NCBI GenBank assembly: GCA_002070105.1
Contig: MWCQ01000008.1
Span: 47,158 to 111,157, forward strand
Direction: 5' to 3'
DNA from: Firmicutes bacterium ADurb.Bin193
Lineage (GTDB): Bacteria > Bacillota > Clostridia > Monoglobales > Firm-18
Length of the DNA: 64,000 nucleotides
This document shows, in pieces, positions 63,979 to 64,000 of this stretch. A program made the position numbers and the translations under genes. Below the pieces are notes generated by a model. The model did not search any database. It worked only from the letters and a program-made list of their open reading frames with translations, and was not told the origin of the DNA. The first letter of the stretch is position 1. Every line of letters begins with the position of its first letter.

Positions 63979-64000
63979 TCAAATCCCGCCGTAGCGGCGG
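63979..64000 (-). CDS. uppS: Undecaprenyl diphosphate synthase, extreme C-terminus (cut by the window)
   Basis: Only the last codons are visible: RRYGGI then TGA. The ending R-R-[FY]-G-G-[IVL] is characteristic of UppS, and uppS directly precedes cdsA in most Bacillota. Identification rests on these six residues plus gene order. Confidence 0.6.

Overview
The window is 64 kb of a bacterial chromosome, most likely from an uncultured member of Bacillota, class Clostridia. The evidence is a PolC-type replicase beside PolA, the Gram-positive nusA operon order with RnpM (YlxR) and YlxQ, DarA-HolB-RicT in one operon, QueT, RNase M5, a clostridial two-cluster ferredoxin, AGGAGG-type ribosome binding sites, many TTG/GTG starts, and promoters that nearly all have a 17-nt spacer. 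A genus cannot be named from sequence alone. Most genes lie on the minus strand. I see no rRNA, CRISPR array, complete insertion sequence or prophage.

Left part (0-14.5 kb): partial glmM, a sugar-nucleotidyltransferase/phosphomutase-like fusion and mreB form a cell-envelope group. Next come a WYL regulator overlapping a ClpE-like ATPase gene, then, divergently, polA, coaE and a lytic transglycosylase. An M18 aminopeptidase, a Cys-rich small protein, a small membrane protein behind a G10 tract, and tadA follow.

Accessory part (14.5-22.5 kb): three tRNA genes (Ser-CGA, Ala-GGC, Ala-CGC) sit among heptad tandem repeats and inverted T-arm remnants. A copper cassette follows: a 38-aa LDCC-motif protein, an HMA-SafE-cupredoxin-cupredoxin membrane protein, CopZ and CopA. 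After it lie a hairpin-rich spacer, two tiny ORFs, an AraC/GyrI-like regulator and a convergent 57-aa ferredoxin.

Middle (22.6-42 kb): darA-holB-ricT, a VanY-type D,D-carboxypeptidase gene interrupted by one in-frame amber codon, an aldo/keto reductase with a ferredoxin-like tail, and a small hypothetical. The transcription/translation block follows: rpoB-rpoC-L7Ae-rpsL, then rpsG-fusA-tuf. rpoB, rpoC and rpsL all start with TTG. A strong promoter lies before rpoB and no rplJ/rplL genes precede it. queT is divergent from rpoB and convergent with murA.

Right part (42-64 kb): a TPR protein and an M16 protease; then rimP-nusA-rnpM-ylxQ-infB-rbfA-nrnA-truB-ribF, followed by rpsO and pnp, both with structured leaders. 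A bactofilin gene converges on uppS(end)-cdsA-dxr-rseP-ispG-polC-rnmV, which couples isoprenoid and phospholipid precursor synthesis to replication.

The most interesting items are the amber-split VanY gene, a terminator-like hairpin that buries the ribosome binding site of the nucleotidyltransferase gene, the composite copper protein with its LDCC companion, several tiny Cys/Arg-rich ORFs, the tRNA-derived inverted remnants, and the structured leaders of pnp, rpsO and the nusA operon.
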